Assembly (NCBI GenBank): GCA_002415855.1
Contig: DIAS01000099.1
Span: 1 to 5,677, forward strand
Origin: Bacteroidales bacterium UBA5072
GTDB lineage: Bacteria > Bacteroidota > Bacteroidia > Bacteroidales > UBA10428
Direction of reading: 5' to 3'
DNA: 5,677 bases
The position numbers were made by a program, and so were the translations under genes. Shown piece by piece: positions 1 through 5,677 of this stretch; the first letter of the stretch is position 1, and each line of letters begins with the position of its first letter. A model generated the notes under the pieces. The model was not told the DNA's origin. It did not search any database and saw only the letters and a program-made list of their open reading frames with translations.

Positions 1-37
1 CTCCATATCTGCTCCTCATCGGCAGGCTGAGCGCAAT

Positions 38-60
38 CCCGTCATGAAGCGGGCTTTTTT
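38..60 (+). terminator. Possible Rho-independent terminator in repeat copy 1
   Basis: CCCGT (38-42) can pair with GCGGG (49-53), including one G-U pair, around a 6-nt loop, and is followed by C and six T. This would stop plus-strand transcription entering from the left of the window. The stem is short. The equivalent stem in copy 2 (110-125) is broken by two mismatches although its T-run is kept, so the structure is not conserved between the copies. Confidence 0.35.
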
Positions 61-162
61 GCTATCGTCTCTCCCAGACCCGGGATCGCGCGAATGAAGA
101 GAACGCAATCCCGTCATAATGCAGACTTTTTTGCTCAGTATGATCTCCCAAAAAGGATCGTG

Positions 163-184
163 CTCTCCGCCGCGCGGCGGAGAG
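163..184. repeat. Perfect 22-bp GC-rich palindrome (hairpin) downstream of the GH44 gene
   Basis: The half-site ctctccgccgc at 163-173 is followed directly by its exact reverse complement at 174-184, giving a 9-bp stem with a GCGC loop. It lies 36 bp beyond the GH44 stop codon and inside the tandem-repeat region, yet has no counterpart in the first repeat unit. On the minus strand it is followed by cacgatcc and then five T, so it could weakly end or stabilise the GH44 transcript. The T-run is too far from the stem for a canonical intrinsic terminator. Confidence 0.6.
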
Positions 185-220
185 CGTAATCCCCTCCTCC
201 CGTAAACGATTTAAATTCTG

Positions 221-2128
221 CTATTTCCCAGCTGTATAAACAAGTTTGGTACCCCGTGAGTGACCCTGATATTCAGCAGTAACTACGTATATCCCGGGTA
301 ACAGCCCTGATTCTGACAAATTTATTTCTGCATTATTTTCGACATCCCTGGTTAACACGGTCTTTCCATCAAGGTCAGTAAGCTTTAAGGTGATTTCCCC
401 TGATATCTGGTCATCGATATGAATTTTAAAAAAGTCTGATGTCGGGTTAGGGAATGCACTCAGCGATTTTAAGCTATATGTATCCCGCTGACCTTCGTCA
501 ATGCCGGCGCCTGCGCCGGCCAATATCACAGCTGTGGTTGAAACAGATGGAAGCGTAATATTGAAGGAATTGCCTGAAACAGCAACAGCCTTGCTTTTTA
601 ATGCATTGGATGTGTGTGAAATAAATGTCTCACCTGAAGGCAGTGAGGACAATTCAAAGATTTTATAACTTCCGTTCGAGACTGAAAAGCCGTTAATATT
701 TACCGTTACTGTCCGCGACGCACTGAGATCCCGGTTAACAAGAATAACAGTCATCGAATCAACACTGCTGTTGATGGTTGTATAACCCGAAACAGTAGCG
801 TCAAGACTGGAGGTAGTGTTGACTTTTATATTTTTCGCATAACGACTGAACAGGTGCAGCGTCTCCCACATTCCGGTCTTCCATGACCACGGTGTGAATA
901 TTTCAACACCGTTATTTGCAAATGTGCCCAGCATGGAGGCATAAACCACTGAAACTATATTTGGGTCAGATGAGCTTATGTCATTTTCTGTCAGTCCAAT
1001 CGTTATGCCGTGATTATCGCCGAAATACTGCAGTAACCAGTCATTGATCCTCTGAAAGATATACTCTTTGTTCTGAGAAGTGTCCCACCCGCCGTTTATT
1101 GTTTTTACTCCGTTGGCGCCAGGATATACATAGGTTTTATCAAAGAAAACCCGGTGCAGCTGAAGCAAATCAGCATTGGATGATTCTGACGGGTACCAGT
1201 GGATATCCAGCACATCGAGCAGTCGTATTCCCGTTCTCTTTTGTTCGTCAGAAACACGCTTAATGAAATATTCAAGCCAGCAATAATATTTTCCGTCGAT
1301 CATTAATGATTCTTCGCCCCATTTATACCACTGCCATTCATTGGCCGGTACCGGACCTGTCAGTTTGATTTCCGGAAACTTTTCACGTGCTCTTTTAGAC
1401 ACCTCAAAATAGGCGTCCATGAATCCGGAAGCAGAAATCAGCAAAGGCATTACATCATCATGTGTACCGTTCCATATCTCGGGCTCGTTATCCATGCTCC
1501 AGTAAATGAATTGACTTTTCTCCAAACCCAATCCTCCCGTTCCGAACCAGTGATTAAGAATTTCGGTAGTAGAATCGGCGGGCCAATTCATCAGATAAAG
1601 TTCGGGATTTCCGTCGACCAGTGCCTTGGAGCCGCCTGCTGGATTGACCTGTCCGCCTCCGGCGAGGTTCTGGCCTACACCACTCCACCAGTTTGATCCA
1701 TTGTAGGCCCAGTCGTTGAAGTTATTGTTTTTGTTTGCCGCGGTTTTTCCGATAAGCTGGAAAGCCCACATTACCTGCAAACCGGGCATTACGGTCTGTA
1801 CAATGTCTGAGGCATAATCCCAATTATGTCCATAGACATTATTGTACCAGTCGGGATGGCTTGATAACTTTCTGTGCCAGTTATATTTGGTGGCATTGTT
1901 ACCGCCGTTTTCGCGTGCGAATCGCAGTCCGGCTTCTTTATAAAGATTAATATTTGCAGCGGGAGTCGGAGAAGCAGGATTATCCGAAAAGTTATTGTTG
2001 CGTCCAAAAATATACGGCGAGACAGGCAGTCTTCCTTCGCCAGCATTTACCTGTATAGCTATATTTTGTGCTTCCCCTGCCTGTAACATTAACAGCAGCG
2101 TTAAAGCAAGAAGGCAGAGTCTTTTCAT
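221..2128 (-). CDS. Secreted GH44 family endoglucanase/xyloglucanase with T9SS sorting domain
   Basis: This 635-residue protein is predicted to hydrolyse internal beta-1,4-glucan bonds (cellulose, xyloglucan or related) outside the cell. Residues 1-20 are a signal peptide (MKR, a Leu-rich core, cleavage likely after GEA-20). Residues about 27-435 match family GH44: PYIFGRNNNF (39-48), RENGGNNATKYNW (72-84), the acid/base motif SMDNEPEIW with Glu215, DVLDIHWYP (305-313), and the nucleophile candidate Glu381 in GLTENDIS. Residues about 436-537 form the accessory beta-sandwich usual behind this barrel. An Ala-Gly linker (537-542) leads to a type A T9SS sorting domain (about 557-635) with AFPNPTSD, LDGKTVLTRDV and SGLLPGIYVVTAE. 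T9SS normally exports such proteins across the outer membrane and removes this tail. The ATG at 2126-2128 is chosen because it gives a complete signal peptide; no Shine-Dalgarno is seen, as is usual in Bacteroidota. The gene is intact and stands alone, with no SusC/SusD neighbours. Family assignment is from motifs and recall; exact substrate cannot be read from sequence. Confidence 0.9.
   Translation of the reverse strand: MKRLCLLALTLLLMLQAGEAQNIAIQVNAGEGRLPVSPYIFGRNNNFSDNPASPTPAANINLYKEAGLRFARENGGNNATKYNWHRKLSSHPDWYNNVYGHNWDYASDIVQTVMPGLQVMWAFQLIGKTAANKNNNFNDWAYNGSNWWSGVGQNLAGGGQVNPAGGSKALVDGNPELYLMNWPADSTTEILNHWFGTGGLGLEKSQFIYWSMDNEPEIWNGTHDDVMPLLISASGFMDAYFEVSKRAREKFPEIKLTGPVPANEWQWYKWGEESLMIDGKYYCWLEYFIKRVSDEQKRTGIRLLDVLDIHWYPSESSNADLLQLHRVFFDKTYVYPGANGVKTINGGWDTSQNKEYIFQRINDWLLQYFGDNHGITIGLTENDISSSDPNIVSVVYASMLGTFANNGVEIFTPWSWKTGMWETLHLFSRYAKNIKVNTTSSLDATVSGYTTINSSVDSMTVILVNRDLSASRTVTVNINGFSVSNGSYKIFELSSLPSGETFISHTSNALKSKAVAVSGNSFNITLPSVSTTAVILAGAGAGIDEGQRDTYSLKSLSAFPNPTSDFFKIHIDDQISGEITLKLTDLDGKTVLTRDVENNAEINLSESGLLPGIYVVTAEYQGHSRGTKLVYTAGK
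503..520. repeat. Inverted repeat in the GH44 interdomain linker
   Basis: GCCGGCGC (503-510) and GCGCCGGC (513-520) are perfect reverse complements separated by CT. Read on the minus strand they encode the Ala-Gly-Ala-Gly-Ala-Gly linker (residues 537-542) between the beta-sandwich and the T9SS sorting domain. The all-GC stretch stands out from the AT-richer gene around it. It may simply reflect alternating Ala/Gly codons, or mark a domain-joining point. Confidence 0.6.
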
Positions 2129-2206
2129 AAAAGCCGAATTAACATCGTTTTATAACAATTCTGATTTACCGGATTTTAAAGTAAGCTATGTAATTCCATC
2201 TTAACA

Positions 2207-2230
2207 ATAAAAGAGATGAAAATCTTTTAT
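2207..2230. repeat. 8-bp inverted repeat upstream of the GH44 gene
   Basis: ATAAAAGA (2207-2214) is matched by TCTTTTAT (2223-2230) around the 8-nt spacer gatgaaaa. It lies about 80-100 bp upstream of the GH44 start codon. Two-fold symmetry with this spacing would suit a dimeric regulator, but AT-rich inverted repeats also arise by chance. Confidence 0.4.
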
Positions 2231-2386
2231 CTCCACTTCGGATAACCTGCACACTTCACCTGATAATACACTGATATTAAGCACTCAATATATAAATCCG
2301 GAACAGACCTGTTTTTTTAGTATTAATAAGCCATGAAGCTGATACCGACAATAATTTTAAAACACAAGCCTTTATAAGTGGCATTT

Positions 2387-2403
2387 AACCTGGCTGTCAG
2401 GTT
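2387..2403. repeat. Small hairpin AACCTG/CAGGTT
   Basis: AACCTG (2387-2392) and CAGGTT (2398-2403) are perfect reverse complements around a 5-nt loop (gctgt). On the plus strand the stem runs into only four T, and no gene lies just upstream in that direction, so I do not call it a terminator. Function unknown. Confidence 0.4.
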
Positions 2404-2494
2404 TTCACTCATTGAAAACGAACGGCTTTTAAGTTTTTCCGGGATTTGCCTTTTGGGAAAAGCTTCGTCCCTGGCTCCATTTCCTGACAATATA

Positions 2495-2526
2495 ATTGAC
2501 TTTGGCTTTCCCAAAGTGTAACTTTG
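2495..2526 (+). promoter_or_regulatory. Bacteroidota-type promoter of the TIR-TPR gene
   Basis: TAACTTTG at 2519-2526 matches the Bacteroidota -7 consensus TAnnTTTG exactly. ATTG at 2495-2498 lies 20 nt upstream, the expected place for the -33 TTG/TTTG element. Transcription would start near 2530-2534, giving a leader of only about 16-20 nt before the ATG at 2550. This fits the lack of a usable Shine-Dalgarno; the AAGG at 2546-2549 directly abuts the ATG and is too close to serve as one. Confidence 0.65.
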
Positions 2527-2527
2527 G
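2499..2527. promoter_or_regulatory. Operator-like triple ACTTTGG element over the promoter
   Basis: Three copies of one 7-mer alternate in orientation: ACTTTGG at 2499-2505, its reverse complement CCAAAGT at 2511-2517, and ACTTTGG at 2521-2527. Copies 2 and 3 form the 17-bp palindrome CCAAAGTgtaACTTTGG, which contains the -7 box. Copies 1 and 2 form a second inverted repeat with a 5-nt spacer inside the -33/-7 spacer. Centre-to-centre distances of 12 and 10 bp are about one helical turn. A dimeric regulator bound here would cover the promoter, so repression is the natural reading. No candidate regulator is visible in the window. Confidence 0.5.
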
Positions 2528-2549
2528 TATCTGATATAAAAATCCAAGG

Positions 2550-4916
2550 ATGTCAAGCATTATCGAAGGTTATAATTATGACATCTTCATTAGCTACCGC
2601 CAGAAGGACAATAAGCATGACGGCTGGGTAACTGAGTTTGTTGACAATCTGAAGGGGGAACTGGAGTCAACATTCAAAGAGGATGTCAGTGTTTACTTTG
2701 ACATCAATCAGTATGACGGACTGCTGGAGACTCATGATGTAGGCGCTTCTCTTAAAGAGAAGCTGAAATGCCTGATCTTTATTCCGGTCATTTCACGCAC
2801 ATTTTGCGACCCCAAATCGTTTGCCTGGGAACATGAGTTCAAGGCATTTGTCGAACTTGCAAACAATGACCGGTTTGGATTAATGGTAAAGCTCCCCGGC
2901 GGAAATGTATCAAGCAGGGTACTGCCGGTACGTATTCATGAACTGGCTGCTGCTGATATCAAAGAATGCGAGACAGTGCTGGGAGGAGTATTGCGGGGAG
3001 TGGAATTCATTTATAAATCCCCGGGAGTGAACAGACCCTTAAGATCAAAAGAAGATAATCCGCATGATAATCTGAACCACACAATCTATCGTGATCAGAT
3101 AAACAAAGTTGCTAACGCCGTCTGTGAGATCATTACCGGTCTGCAAGGTGTAAAGGCAACTCCTCCGGTTGAACCTGAAGTTGAGAAAAGGCCTACAAAT
3201 GTACTCAAGACCAAAAAGAAAACTTTGCTGTATTCTCTGTCTTCTTCATTTATTGTTACTATGGCTCTCGTTTCCTTCTTTCTTTTTTCAAGCGGGAGCA
3301 CTTTGCCCTTCACCGAACGAGACTGGGTGGTGATAACAGACTTTGAAAACCAGACTCAAAACCCGGTTTTTGATAAATCACTCTATACTGCATTTTCACT
3401 TACTGCCAGCCAGTCGAGTTATGTAAATGTAATTCCAAGGTCAAGGATGATCGAGACCATGGCGAGGATGGAAGCTAAGGACAGGACAACCATCAATGAC
3501 AGCACCGGCAGGGAAATAGCAACCAGGGAGGGAGTGGCGATCTATATAGTACCAAGCATAAGTGAGGTTGGGAGCAGATACGTTATCACTGCAAAAATTA
3601 TGGACACCAAAACCGGAAACCCTTTAAAATCAGAAGTTTTGTATGCTGAGACTGAGGACGAGATCCTGCCAGCGCTTGACAGGCTGAGTAAAAATATTCG
3701 CCGACACTTCGGTGAATCAAGATACAGGATTTCGATCCAGGACAAGCCCTTATCGAAGGTCACCACTTCATCACTCGATGCCCTGAAACTTTATTCACTG
3801 GGTATTGATCATCATTTGTTGCTCGATTTTGAAGAAGCGAAAGATTACTATGAAAAGGCTCTGCGGATTGACACCGGGTTTACTGCAGCTAAAGCCTCTC
3901 TCGGCAATATCCTGATTGAAAAGTTTGATTCTATCGAAAAAGGCCGCGAACTGCTGAGTCAGGCGGTTAAAAATGTCGACAGGCTGACAGAAAGAGAAAA
4001 ATTAGGCATCCTGGCTTTTTATGCGATAAATGTTGAAAATGATCTTCCGAAAGCTATAAAGTATGCCGGTATGCGGATTGATCTGTATCCCGACGATCCA
4101 GTCGCACACAGCAATCTTGGCTGGTACTATCAGAACTCCGGCAAGTTTGAGGAGGCGCTGAAAGAATATAAGGCAGCTGTCCTTATCAATCGAAATCTGG
4201 CACTGACATACAGCGGTATTCTATGGATTTATCTTGAGAAGTTAGGGCAACCTGATTCTGCAATCGTCTGGGCAGAAAAAATGATCTCAGATAATCCTCA
4301 AAATGCATGGGGCTACAGTAACCTCGGAGCCGGATGGATAAGCGTTGACAGTCTTGACAAGGCTGAGAGTGCTTTTACAAAGGCCCGGGAAATTAATCCG
4401 GATTTTACCGTCAACCTCTTCCGACTTGCTCATACTTACCGTCTACAGGGAAGGAATGACAAGGCAATTGGTATTTTAAAAGAAATACTGGAGAAAAATC
4501 CGGACGAAGCTTCAGCATATTATGATTTAGGAATTAATTATCAGGCTATGGGAGACCCCGGGGAAGCCCGGAGGAATTTCTCTGAGTTCAAAAGAATTGC
4601 CACTGAAGACTGGGTTAAAAGATGGCCGGATAATGCCGCTACCTATGTTGCAATAGCTGCAGCCTCAGCGCGATTAAATGATATAGAATCATCAAATCTG
4701 ATGCTTCGGAAGGCTGTGGGTATTGACTCTACGCTTCACGACCGGTTTACAGAAGTGTACTGTGCCCAGGGAAATATAAATGATGCCATGAACGAACTGG
4801 GAAAATCACTGAATAACGGATATCGTAACCTGTTCTGGTTAAAAATCTCGCCTGATCTCCAAATTCTTCAATCGGAAGCGAGGTACAGGAATCTGATCAA
4901 TAAATATTTCCGGTAA
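2550..4916 (+). CDS. TIR domain / one-pass membrane / FlgO-TolB-like / TPR repeat protein
   Basis: This 788-residue protein looks like a membrane-anchored signalling protein or receptor. Residues 9-160 form a TIR domain: beta-strand A YDIFISYRQKD (10-20), VYFDINQYDG (48-57), LIFIPVISRTF (75-85), and SFAWEHEF (90-97), whose Glu96 is the candidate NADase glutamate. Residues 161-219 are a linker. KTKKK (220-224) precedes one hydrophobic helix (about 225-247), so by the positive-inside rule the TIR is cytoplasmic and the rest periplasmic. Residues about 257-390 form an alpha/beta domain like FlgO/TolB N-terminal modules (VVITDFENQT, VNVIPRSRM, REGVAIYIVPSI); I recall similar modules behind the helix in bacterial Ser/Thr kinases with TPR tails. 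Residues about 408-788 are TPR repeats, clear at 517-550, 586-618, 620-652 and 654-686. The ATG is fixed by the TIR starting at residue 9. No frameshift is seen. It has its own promoter and may be co-transcribed with the downstream permease. Whether it hydrolyses NAD, or only scaffolds, is not known from sequence. Confidence 0.88.
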   Translation: MSSIIEGYNYDIFISYRQKDNKHDGWVTEFVDNLKGELESTFKEDVSVYFDINQYDGLLETHDVGASLKEKLKCLIFIPVISRTFCDPKSFAWEHEFKAFVELANNDRFGLMVKLPGGNVSSRVLPVRIHELAAADIKECETVLGGVLRGVEFIYKSPGVNRPLRSKEDNPHDNLNHTIYRDQINKVANAVCEIITGLQGVKATPPVEPEVEKRPTNVLKTKKKTLLYSLSSSFIVTMALVSFFLFSSGSTLPFTERDWVVITDFENQTQNPVFDKSLYTAFSLTASQSSYVNVIPRSRMIETMARMEAKDRTTINDSTGREIATREGVAIYIVPSISEVGSRYVITAKIMDTKTGNPLKSEVLYAETEDEILPALDRLSKNIRRHFGESRYRISIQDKPLSKVTTSSLDALKLYSLGIDHHLLLDFEEAKDYYEKALRIDTGFTAAKASLGNILIEKFDSIEKGRELLSQAVKNVDRLTEREKLGILAFYAINVENDLPKAIKYAGMRIDLYPDDPVAHSNLGWYYQNSGKFEEALKEYKAAVLINRNLALTYSGILWIYLEKLGQPDSAIVWAEKMISDNPQNAWGYSNLGAGWISVDSLDKAESAFTKAREINPDFTVNLFRLAHTYRLQGRNDKAIGILKEILEKNPDEASAYYDLGINYQAMGDPGEARRNFSEFKRIATEDWVKRWPDNAATYVAIAAASARLNDIESSNLMLRKAVGIDSTLHDRFTEVYCAQGNINDAMNELGKSLNNGYRNLFWLKISPDLQILQSEARYRNLINKYFR

Positions 4917-4939
4917 ATCTGCTCTCATAATTTATCGCC

Positions 4940-4969
4940 TTTCATCTCCCAACTTATTTCATAATTTAG
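4940..4969 (+). promoter_or_regulatory. Weak promoter candidate for the permease gene
   Basis: TAATTTAG (4962-4969) is one base from TAnnTTTG, and TTTC (4940-4943) lies 18 nt upstream as a poor -33 element. The block CATAATTTA occurs twice in this 82-bp gap, at 4926-4934 and 4960-4968. No terminator follows the TIR gene, so the permease may instead be read from the TIR promoter. Confidence 0.25.
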
Positions 4970-4998
4970 CATCTTCACCAGCAAATTAATGCCTCACC

Positions 4999-5677
4999 AT
5001 GAGTAATCAAAGAAGCCTGGTAAGAACGCTCGGATTAGGTTACGTTATCATTTTCGTGATTGCAAATATCATAGGCTCAGGGGTATATAAGAAAATTGCC
5101 CCGATGGCCGCCGAACTTCATTCGTCTGTCTGGATACTTGTTGTATGGATTGCCGGAGGGATCATCACTCTCTTCGGAGCACTGAGTAACGCTGAGGTTG
5201 CCGGTTTACTGGCTGACACCGGAGGAGATTTCGTGTATCTCAAGAAAATCTATAACCGCTTTTTTTCATTTTTATACGGATGGTCGCTGTTTGCAGTAAT
5301 ACAAACTGCCACAATCTCCTCTCTGGCCTATGTTTTTACCCAGTCACTAAACAGTATTGTCACACTACCAGATATTCTTCCATCGCTTCAGAACGTCTCA
5401 ATAGGAAGTGTGTTCTTTCCGTTTCAGGATTTCGGCATCAAGCTGACAGCCATATTACTTATAATGCTTCTGACATTCCTTAACATGGCGGGGCTGAAAG
5501 GCGGGGCATGGTTGAGCAGAGCGATCCTGATATTGGTAATCGGAGGCCTCGCTGTGATAGTTTTCTTTGGACTGAGCAATAGCTCGGAAAAACCCGCGAA
5601 TTACATGGATATCAAAGAGCTTACAAACGGTACGGTTACAATATCTTCCTTCTTTACAGCCCTGCTTGCTGCTTTCT
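4999..5677 (+). CDS. APC-superfamily amino-acid permease, 3' end outside window
   Basis: The first 226 codons of an inner-membrane amino-acid transporter are present, about half of the usual 430-500 residues; the gene is cut by the window edge, not broken. Translation from ATG 4999 gives MSNQRSLVRTLGLGY, then TM1 with IANIIGSGVYKKIAP (21-35). The GSG(I/V)(Y/F) motif in the unwound part of TM1 binds the substrate's carboxylate in APC transporters. TM2 is about 43-65. The loop ADTGGDFVYLKKIY (72-85) is typical of the AA_permease_2 (LAT/APA-like) branch. TM3 is about 89-116, TM4 148-166, TM5 172-192, and TM6 begins near 213. The substrate cannot be told from this half. The start lies 82 bp after the TIR gene on the same strand with no Shine-Dalgarno. 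Antiporter or facilitator mode is open. Confidence 0.88.
   Translation, partial: MSNQRSLVRTLGLGYVIIFVIANIIGSGVYKKIAPMAAELHSSVWILVVWIAGGIITLFGALSNAEVAGLLADTGGDFVYLKKIYNRFFSFLYGWSLFAVIQTATISSLAYVFTQSLNSIVTLPDILPSLQNVSIGSVFFPFQDFGIKLTAILLIMLLTFLNMAGLKGGAWLSRAILILVIGGLAVIVFFGLSNSSEKPANYMDIKELTNGTVTISSFFTALLAAF

Larger units (their letters stand above)
32..202. repeat. Imperfect tandem repeat, period about 72-81 bp, three copies
   Basis: A 32-bp core occurs at 32-63 and again at 104-135 with 28 of 32 bases identical; both start cgcaatcccgtcat and end acttttttgct or gcttttttgct. Similarity continues into the following bases at the same 72-bp offset: tctccca occurs at 70-76 and 144-150, and ggatcg at 83-88 and 155-160. 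A third, decayed copy starts at 185 (cgtaatccc) and runs into the end of the GH44 gene, whose stop codon is at 221-223. Each core is preceded by a gag-containing purine stretch. The array may continue left of the window. It encodes nothing recognisable and its function is unknown. It could be decayed duplicated terminators or a dispersed intergenic repeat. Confidence 0.7.
2129..2549. other. Divergent intergenic region between the GH44 and TIR genes
   Basis: This 421-bp stretch separates two divergently transcribed genes and contains no gene I can support. The only sizeable open frame (minus strand, 2323-2556) runs over the start of the TIR gene and resembles no family. The region is AT-rich and contains inverted repeats at 2207-2230 and 2387-2403. 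A promoter with an overlapping palindromic element lies at 2495-2527. I found no convincing TAnnTTTG promoter for the GH44 gene on the minus strand. Confidence 0.7.

Noticed and set aside
2..97. Open frame from the left edge to a TGA at 95-97, possibly the tail of a plus-strand gene
   Set aside because: It is only 31 codons long, runs through the repeat core, and shows no recognisable protein signature; random open frame is more likely.
32..202. CRISPR-like geometry: 32-bp repeats separated by 40-49 bp
   Set aside because: The two good copies differ at 4 of 32 positions, the third is badly decayed, and the intervening segments resemble each other at a 72-bp offset. CRISPR spacers would be unrelated and the repeats near identical. 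No cas gene is visible.
1460..2204. Several plus-strand and alternate-frame open frames of 67-85 codons within the GH44 gene
   Set aside because: They are antisense or off-frame shadows of an intact, well-matched gene and show no domain of their own.
2302..2318. Short palindrome aacagacctgtt followed by a T7 run, terminator-like on the plus strand
   Set aside because: The stem would have a 2-nt loop or only four base pairs, almost all weak, and there is no plus-strand gene upstream to terminate.
2323..2556. Minus-strand open frame of 77 codons in the intergenic region
   Set aside because: It begins inside the TIR gene start, lies across that gene's promoter, shows no recognisable domain, and has no promoter or start signal of its own.
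2550..5677. An anti-phage defence system built around the TIR gene
   Set aside because: No partner typical of TIR defence systems (ThsA-like effector, Argonaute, STING, nucleotide cyclase) is visible, and the neighbours are a glycoside hydrolase and a permease. The TIR domain alone is not enough.

Overview
The window looks like a chromosomal piece of a free-living or environmental member of the Bacteroidota. Three things support this. The large minus-strand gene ends in a type IX secretion (T9SS) type A sorting domain. The gene starts lack a usable Shine-Dalgarno sequence. The main plus-strand gene is preceded by a good match to the Bacteroidota promoter (TTG, 20 nt, TAnnTTTG). No plasmid, phage or transposase gene is visible.

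Layout, left to right. Positions 1-220 are non-coding and hold an imperfect tandem repeat (copies starting at 32, 104 and, degenerate, 185) and a perfect 22-bp GC-rich palindrome. Positions 221-2128 (minus) encode a secreted glycoside hydrolase of family GH44, an endo-beta-glucanase/xyloglucanase type, with signal peptide, catalytic barrel, beta-sandwich and T9SS tail. Positions 2129-2549 are a divergent intergenic region with no gene; it holds several inverted repeats and, at its right end, a promoter overlapped by three alternating copies of ACTTTGG. Positions 2550-4916 (plus) encode a 788-residue membrane protein: an N-terminal cytoplasmic TIR domain, one transmembrane helix, a FlgO/TolB-like alpha/beta domain and a long TPR array, predicted periplasmic. 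Positions 4999-5677 (plus) are the first 226 codons of an APC-superfamily amino-acid permease that runs off the right edge.

The genes do not form an obvious pathway. The GH44 enzyme would act outside the cell on beta-glucan or xyloglucan, and no SusC/SusD or other polysaccharide-utilisation genes are visible beside it. The TIR protein is the most unusual item: its architecture suggests a one-pass receptor that could couple a periplasmic sensing or scaffolding module to a cytosolic TIR enzyme. It may be co-transcribed with the permease (82-bp gap, no terminator seen), but nothing in the window proves a functional link or a defence role.
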